Shown one piece after another: positions 60,126-64,000 of a stretch of DNA of 64,000 nucleotides. The stretch is taken from the NCBI GenBank assembly GCA_009838845.1, contig VXRD01000117.1:1-64000 (forward strand). The letters run 5' to 3'. The translations under genes and the position numbers were made by a program. The notes under the pieces were generated by a model, which had not been told where the DNA came from, did no database searches, and saw only the letters and a list, made by a program, of their open reading frames with translations. Each line of letters starts with the position of its first letter. Within the stretch, counting starts at the first letter, position 1. The stretch comes from Gemmatimonadota bacterium (GTDB lineage: Bacteria > Latescibacterota > UBA2968).

Positions 60126-61133
60126 CTATCCCACTGACGCATTGGCCTGGCGCAGCAGGGCTCTCATGTAGGAGATGCAGTATGCCAGTCCTGCCCGGCG
60201 GTTCTCATCGTTTACCAGTTTGGGAATGTGGTCGGGCATCAAGGGCCCGTTGAAACCGACCCTGCGCAGGGCCTTCATCACCTGCGCCATGTCCATATAA
60301 CCGTCGTCTGGAAAGGTTTCTTCAAAATAGGGCATTGATGAACTCACATTTCGGAAATGCACTGCGGCGATTTTGCCCCTGTCTCCAAAATCCTGGATCA
60401 TCTCAAATACATCTTTGCCCATCTGGTCTCCGCCTTCCGACCACGTTCCCACGCAGAAGAGTAACCCCCAGTTCTCGCTTCTGTCAGTAATTTCCTCTGC
60501 TCGCCGGTACCCCTCATAGTGCGTGATCAATTTGCCCACTCCGTTCATCATTTCGACTGGCGGATCGTCGGGGTGAAGTGCGAGGGTGATGTTTAGCTCT
60601 TCTGCTACGGGCAATACTGCCTTGATGAAATAGGTGTAATTATCCCAGATTTCCTCAGTTGTGTAGGTTCTCTCGAACCGGCTCTTTTCCACTTGTGTCC
60701 TGAATATGTCGAGGTCAAATGCTCGCGCTGTGTATCCTCGACGTTCTACATGGTGGGTGGTATAGGTGTTGGCCGGATGAAAAGAGTGAAGGCACAGGGG
60801 TATGCCGAGGGTTGCAAGTGCGCGGATAAAGGTGCAGTACGTCTCGATATCTTCATCCCGTCCCGGCTGTCCCAACTGGATTTTGAGAGAGCGACCAGCA
60901 CTGTGTCCGGCGCTGCAGATTCGGAGGTCGTATTGTGCCAGCCGTTTCTGGACGTCTCTCATCTGATCCACGTCTGGGATTTGCGTTCGCCAGTGTACCT
61001 GCACCCAGCGCACGCCGATCTGTTTGAGAAAGAGCAAATCGTCGTCGGGTGCATTCCACGAGATCTGATGCGCCAGCTTGATATTGTCTGGATGGTATTC
61101 ATCTACAAATGTGACACCTGTCTCATCTGCCAT
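60126..61133 (-). CDS. Mannonate dehydratase-family protein (UxuA-like)
   Basis: The 335-residue TIM-barrel protein has the UxuA motifs LALHPDDPP, CVGTWSEGGD, VHFRNVSS and PDDGYMDM in order. The family dehydrates D-mannonate to 2-keto-3-deoxygluconate in hexuronate breakdown. No ribosome site stands out upstream of ATG 61133. It fits the abundance of sugar-acid enzymes in this genome, although it stands alone here. Since UxuA homologs in related bacteria can have altered substrates, no gene symbol is given. Confidence 0.88.
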   Translation of the reverse strand: MADETGVTFVDEYHPDNIKLAHQISWNAPDDDLLFLKQIGVRWVQVHWRTQIPDVDQMRDVQKRLAQYDLRICSAGHSAGRSLKIQLGQPGRDEDIETYCTFIRALATLGIPLCLHSFHPANTYTTHHVERRGYTARAFDLDIFRTQVEKSRFERTYTTEEIWDNYTYFIKAVLPVAEELNITLALHPDDPPVEMMNGVGKLITHYEGYRRAEEITDRSENWGLLFCVGTWSEGGDQMGKDVFEMIQDFGDRGKIAAVHFRNVSSSMPYFEETFPDDGYMDMAQVMKALRRVGFNGPLMPDHIPKLVNDENRRAGLAYCISYMRALLRQANASVG

Positions 61134-61168
61134 TTGACTATCCTTGCAAGCGCATAATTTATATGTTG

Positions 61169-62014
61169 TTAGACCATCAACGCGTTTTCCGCTTCTTTGC
61201 GGTGTGTCAATAGCGGACCGCGCACGCCGCGCTCAATTTTGGCATAAGCATCGTGGTTGTGGATGCTTTCGTAGTTGTTGCTCGATACGTAAAACCACGC
61301 GATGCGCTCTTCGTCCATCATTGCCAGCAGGTCTGTCGCCACATCGCGCACGATGTCTTCGACAAATTTGGGGTTGTTATATGCGCGCTCGGTTACGTAT
61401 TTTTCATCTGTTCGTTTCAAAATGGGATAGAGTTGACACGACGCATGGTATTCGCCAATGTCGATCAAATCTTCAAACCAGATAAATTCATCCTCATAAG
61501 GCCGCACATCCATTGTGATTTCGGAACGTTGATTGTGCGCGCCGTAGTCGCTGATTTCTTTGCTACACGGGCAGAGGCTTGCCACGTTGGCACGCACGCC
61601 GATCAGTTTGTCTTGCATGCCTTCATTTGTCAACATTGCTCTGAATTCACAGTTGTAGTCCAGCATGCCTTCAATGCCCGTGATAGGTGCTTTGCGCGTT
61701 AAAAAGATGGGAAATGCCATGCTGAGAAATGCTTCTTCGGCTTCCAATAATTCGAGTATTTCTTCGAGTACGATGTGTACGCTATCAGGCGTAAAGTGTT
61801 TGTGTTGCTCATTCAGCGCAATCATAAACCGCGACATGTGGGTTCCCTTTTGATGGTGGGGCAAGCTCACGGTCATGGATAGATTGGCCACTGTGTGAAA
61901 TTCGCCGTTATCGCGTAGCGGCAAGGTCAAGGGATAGCGCACATTGGATACACCGACCTGGTCGATTTCAATGCCGCGTTTGTCGTGTGAGTTTTGTATG
62001 TCGGGTAGTTCCAT
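61169..62014 (-). CDS. folE2: GTP cyclohydrolase FolE2 (type IB)
   Basis: The 281-residue protein matches the type IB GTP cyclohydrolase, which begins folate or 7-deazaguanine synthesis and can work without zinc. The active-site Cys is in SLCPCSKEISDYGAHNQRS, and RISN-type segments ANLSMTVSLP and GTHMSRF are in place. It is divergent from yidD with a 52-bp gap. Confidence 0.95.
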   Translation of the reverse strand: MELPDIQNSHDKRGIEIDQVGVSNVRYPLTLPLRDNGEFHTVANLSMTVSLPHHQKGTHMSRFMIALNEQHKHFTPDSVHIVLEEILELLEAEEAFLSMAFPIFLTRKAPITGIEGMLDYNCEFRAMLTNEGMQDKLIGVRANVASLCPCSKEISDYGAHNQRSEITMDVRPYEDEFIWFEDLIDIGEYHASCQLYPILKRTDEKYVTERAYNNPKFVEDIVRDVATDLLAMMDEERIAWFYVSSNNYESIHNHDAYAKIERGVRGPLLTHRKEAENALMV

Positions 62015-62066
62015 TCTGTTCTCCGTAGTTTGAAAAAGTTCGGCTTAATATACCTCAAAATGCAAA

Positions 62067-62342
62067 ATGGTCAATCCTATAAAAATTGTCGATAGAATGT
62101 TTTCCACCACCGCGTGTGTGTTCATTAAAGGCTATCAATATGTGCTGTCGCCCCTGATGCGCTTTTTTGCCATTGCGCCCAGTCCATGCCGCTATCATCC
62201 CACATGTTCGCACTACGCGCTTGAAGCTTTTCGCCAGCATTCCTTCCCGTATGCTCTTTCTCTTGCGATACGACGTATTTTGCGCTGTCGTCCGTTTGCC
62301 AGAGGTGGGTACGATCCGGTTCCTCCGCCTTCTGATCAATGA
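62067..62342 (+). CDS. yidD: YidD-family membrane protein insertion factor
   Basis: The 91-residue protein has the YidD pattern KGYQYVLSPL, CRYHPTCSHYALEAFR and RCRPFARGGYDPVP. YidD assists YidC-mediated insertion and usually sits with rpmH and rnpA; here it stands alone next to folE2. The frame starts at ATG 62067; ATG 62097 is an alternative start. The convergent HIT gene ends 4 bp away. Confidence 0.93.
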   Translation: MVNPIKIVDRMFSTTACVFIKGYQYVLSPLMRFFAIAPSPCRYHPTCSHYALEAFRQHSFPYALSLAIRRILRCRPFARGGYDPVPPPSDQ

Positions 62343-62346
62343 CCTT

Positions 62347-62697
62347 CTATCTCGCCAACATCCTGCCCAGAGGTCGTCCTCCGACCAAATGCATGTGGAT
62401 GTGATATACTTCCTGGCCTCCGTCGCGATTGCAATTGATGATGAGGCGATACCCGTTTTCTGAAATGCCCTCGTCTGCGGCGATTTTTGCCGCGACAGTT
62501 ATCATGCGCCCGAGTGCGGGTTCGTCTTCTTTTGTAACGTCGTTGATTGTGGGGATCAATTTATTCGGTACGATCAATACGTGGGTGGGTGCCTGGGGAT
62601 TGATGTCCCGAAAAGCGGTTACCAGGTCGTCTTGATAAACGATGTCTGCATTGATTTCGCGTCGAATAATTTTGCTAAAGATCGTTTCTTCGGCCAT
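62347..62697 (-). CDS. HIT-family nucleotide-binding protein (HINT-like)
   Basis: The 116-residue protein carries the histidine triad HIHMH (His99, His101, His103; [13 protein letters not shown]) and the N-terminal helix [14 protein letters not shown] proteins hydrolyse adenosine phosphoramidates. GGAGAGAA precedes ATG 62697. Confidence 0.95.
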   Translation of the reverse strand: MAEETIFSKIIRREINADIVYQDDLVTAFRDINPQAPTHVLIVPNKLIPTINDVTKEDEPALGRMITVAAKIAADEGISENGYRLIINCNRDGGQEVYHIHMHLVGGRPLGRMLAR

Positions 62698-62800
62698 TGT
62701 TCTCTCCTTTGATCGGTGTTGGTGAACGCAAAACTGTATGATAGGGAATGGGATTTGTTTTTGCCAACTGGATTTTGACTGTGTAATACAAAATTCTTGA

Positions 62801-62816
62801 TGTTATAGAGGTAACA
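62801..62816. promoter_or_regulatory. Imperfect palindrome upstream of rpmG
   Basis: TGTTAT (62801-62806), AGAG, GTAACA (62811-62816), one mismatch between arms. A TTGACT -35-like string lies at 62775-62780. The site is 69 nt before the L33 start and recalls Zur-type TGTTATnnnnATAACA boxes, but it is short and unconfirmed. Confidence 0.35.
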
Positions 62817-62884
62817 CTGTATATTTCAACTTCTTGCCCGCCGCGTGTTGGCGGTCTGATAACAAAAGATACTGGGGGTACGCT

Positions 62885-63049
62885 ATGGCTAAGCGACAGG
62901 GTAGCCGCATGCTCATTAGAATGAAAAGTACAGAGAGTTCGCACTATTATCATACGGAAAAAAATCGACAGAATCATCCCGATCGTCTCGAATTAAAAAA
63001 GTTCGATCCCATATTGCGGAAGCGCGTGCTCTATCGGGAAGAGCGATAG
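62885..63049 (+). CDS. rpmG: 50S ribosomal protein L33
   Basis: The 54-residue protein matches bacterial L33 (SHYYHTEKNRQ, LELKKFDPILRKRVLYRE). It lacks the CxxC zinc-ribbon cysteines, so it is the zinc-free form. ATG 62885 is chosen after GGGGGTACGCT at the family start; the frame is open upstream to 62834. L28 follows after 22 bp. Confidence 0.95.
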   Translation: MAKRQGSRMLIRMKSTESSHYYHTEKNRQNHPDRLELKKFDPILRKRVLYREER

Positions 63050-63071
63050 ATATTGACAAGGGGATTTTTCC

Positions 63072-63314
63072 ATGGCCAGACGTTGTAGTATTACGGGGAT
63101 AGGACCGCTGAGCGGTCATCATGTGTCCCACTCCAAACGAAGAGTCAAGCGGGTGCAGAAACCCAATTTGAAGAGCAAGCGCATTTACGTTCCAGAACTG
63201 GGGCGCTTTGTGCGTATCAAACTCTCAGCCCGCGCACTGCGAACGGTGAATAAAAAAGGTCTTTTGCCGTATCTCAAAGATCGCGGTCTTTCAGTGGAGG
63301 AAGTTGCGCTTTAA
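63072..63314 (+). CDS. rpmB: 50S ribosomal protein L28
   Basis: The 80-residue protein has the L28 pattern: RCSITGIGPLSG at the start, KPNLKSKRIYVPELGRFVR in the middle and LSARALRTVNKKG. Only one Cys is present, so it is also a zinc-free form. It forms a pair with rpmG. A cobalamin riboswitch begins 22 bp after its stop. Confidence 0.96.
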   Translation: MARRCSITGIGPLSGHHVSHSKRRVKRVQKPNLKSKRIYVPELGRFVRIKLSARALRTVNKKGLLPYLKDRGLSVEEVAL

Positions 63315-63335
63315 ATAAAATGTCATAAAACGATG

Positions 63336-63485
63336 GATTCGGGTTGCAGTATAGGGAAAACGGTGAGAATCCGTTGCGGTCCCGCCGCTGTAACTGGGGA
63401 TGTTTCTCGCACTATATGCCACTGGTGAAAAACCGGGAAGGCGCGAGGCGCACGAGACCCAGAAGCCAGAAGACCTGCCCGAATC
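63336..63485 (+). ncRNA. Cobalamin riboswitch
   Basis: The closing stem pairs GATTCGGG (63336-63343) with CCCGAATC (63478-63485). Inside are AGGGAA, the B12-box-type GCGGTCCCGCCGCTGTAA, GCCACTG, GGGAAGG and AGCCAGAAGACCTGCC. These match the conserved core of cobalamin riboswitches. It is followed by an intrinsic terminator and then the substrate-binding protein gene, so B12 binding probably stops transcription. Confidence 0.95.
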
Positions 63486-63567
63486 TCAGGCCTTATTGAT
63501 TTCCTCGTGGATTGGGAAAAAGGTGAGATAATGCGTGCGCTATGTGGTTTTGTCGCGTTTAGCTATG

Positions 63568-63602
63568 TCCCTGATTTCTACAAGGAAGTCAGGGATTTTT
63601 TT
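63568..63602 (+). terminator. Intrinsic terminator of the riboswitch expression platform
   Basis: Stem TCCCTGA (63568-63574) with TCAGGGA (63589-63595), extended by TTTC/GGAA, then seven T. It lies 83 nt after the riboswitch core and just before the ribosome site of the last gene. The arrangement fits cobalamin-induced termination. Confidence 0.9.
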
Positions 63603-63613
63603 GTGCGAGGTGT

Positions 63614-64000
63614 GTGTTGAATCTAAGAATATGGATGCAGATGATATGTTGTATCTCGGTTTGGACCATGTCTGTTCAGGCACAGTTGTCTTTGCAATAT
63701 GCACAGGGTTTTCGCGTTGATTATTTCGATGATTACAGGGTTGTAACAGTGCTTGCGCCCGGGAGTGGAGAGCGGGAAAAGGTTCAGTATGTCCTGGTGC
63801 AGCGCGGGCACGAGTCGCCCGATGGCTATGAAGGTGTGCCGAGAATAGAAGTTCCCGTGCGGACTTTGATTACGACATCTACGACGCATTTGCCACATGT
63901 CGAAAAGCTCGGTGAGGTTCATAGCCTGATTGGGATTGATAATATCAAATTTGTCAATTCAGAGGCTGTCAAACAGCGCTTTGCGGCGGGTGAGTTGGTC
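63614..64000 (+). CDS. Corrinoid/metal-chelate ABC transporter substrate-binding protein (partial)
   Basis: The reading frame runs without stop from GTG 63614 (TTG 63617 and ATG 63635 are alternatives; GAGG at 63607-63610) to the right edge, so only about 129 residues are seen. It has a signal peptide with cleavage after about SVQA, then the start of a BtuF/FecB-type binding domain: DYFDDYRVVTVLAPG, VQYVLVQRG and RTLITTSTTHLPHVEKLGEV. The riboswitch upstream argues for cobalamin or a cobinamide precursor as ligand. It is missing its C-terminal half here. Confidence 0.85.
   Translation, partial: MLNLRIWMQMICCISVWTMSVQAQLSLQYAQGFRVDYFDDYRVVTVLAPGSGEREKVQYVLVQRGHESPDGYEGVPRIEVPVRTLITTSTTHLPHVEKLGEVHSLIGIDNIKFVNSEAVKQRFAAGELV

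Noticed and set aside
63535-63720. 61-codon plus-strand frame starting at ATG
   Set aside because: It runs through the terminator of the riboswitch and ends soon after; the frame from 63614 carries a signal peptide and a binding-protein domain and continues to the edge.
1-64000. Insertion sequences, prophage genes, rRNA or tRNA genes
   Set aside because: No transposase, integrase or phage structural motif was seen, and no cloverleaf or rRNA sequence was recognised on either strand.

Overview
The window reads as a chromosomal piece of an uncultured Gram-negative bacterium of the FCB type. Evidence for this is a SusC/SusD pair, lipoproteins, RND efflux, and bacterial L28/L33, HemB, CysS and FolE2. 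The extreme density of phytanoyl-CoA dioxygenase (PhyH) family proteins and type I sulfatases, with enolase-superfamily dehydratases, Gfo/Idh/MocA and DUF6807 proteins, is what I associate with Latescibacterota or Poribacteria. That placement is inference from gene content; no rRNA or tRNA gene is visible. Coding sequences are packed tightly, most with good Shine-Dalgarno sites, and no gene-free stretch exceeds 300 bases.

Left part (1-16.5 kb): two sulfatases on the minus strand diverge from a long plus-strand series of PhyH oxygenases. The series is interrupted by two type II toxin-antitoxin modules (hicAB, and a RelE-like toxin with an Xre antitoxin), each with a palindromic operator candidate. 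From 9463 to 15626 lies a compact seven-gene operon: sulfatase, cupin, 3-hydroxyisobutyrate-dehydrogenase-like enzyme, three PhyH proteins and a short-chain dehydrogenase lacking the usual catalytic residues. The inferred job is stepwise desulfation, oxygenation and oxidation of an organic sulfate ester; the substrate cannot be read from the sequence.

Middle part (16.5-44.8 kb): an orphan RND permease; a SusD/SusC pair; a methyltransferase; a lone substrate-binding lipoprotein; PyrE and Nudix; a DUF6807 protein; a two-domain esterase-like hydrolase; an epimerase; a ninth PhyH; a transglutaminase-like protein; and a large unrecognised protein. Then comes a sugar-acid cluster: an enolase-superfamily dehydratase, an M19-like protein, a VOC protein, a TIM-barrel isomerase, a second enolase-superfamily enzyme and a ThDP enzyme. 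A DUF4143 ATPase and a Gfo/Idh/MocA oxidoreductase follow.

Right part (44.8-64 kb): a DUF2283 module, a STAS protein, an MFS transporter, a second sulfatase-PhyH-dehydrogenase operon, a three-gene copper/cytochrome set (cytochrome c, PCuAC, Sco) and an AT-rich accessory island with a restriction-modification pair and two unknown genes. Housekeeping genes follow (Lgt-like, cysS, hemB, sufE, mannonate dehydratase, folE2, yidD, HIT, rpmG, rpmB). The window ends in a cobalamin riboswitch with an intrinsic terminator, controlling a substrate-binding protein that runs off the edge.

Recurring themes are sulfatase plus PhyH plus NAD(P)-dependent dehydrogenase in separate operons, small palindromic operators in front of toxin-antitoxin-like genes, and several dispersed short repeats at gene ends.
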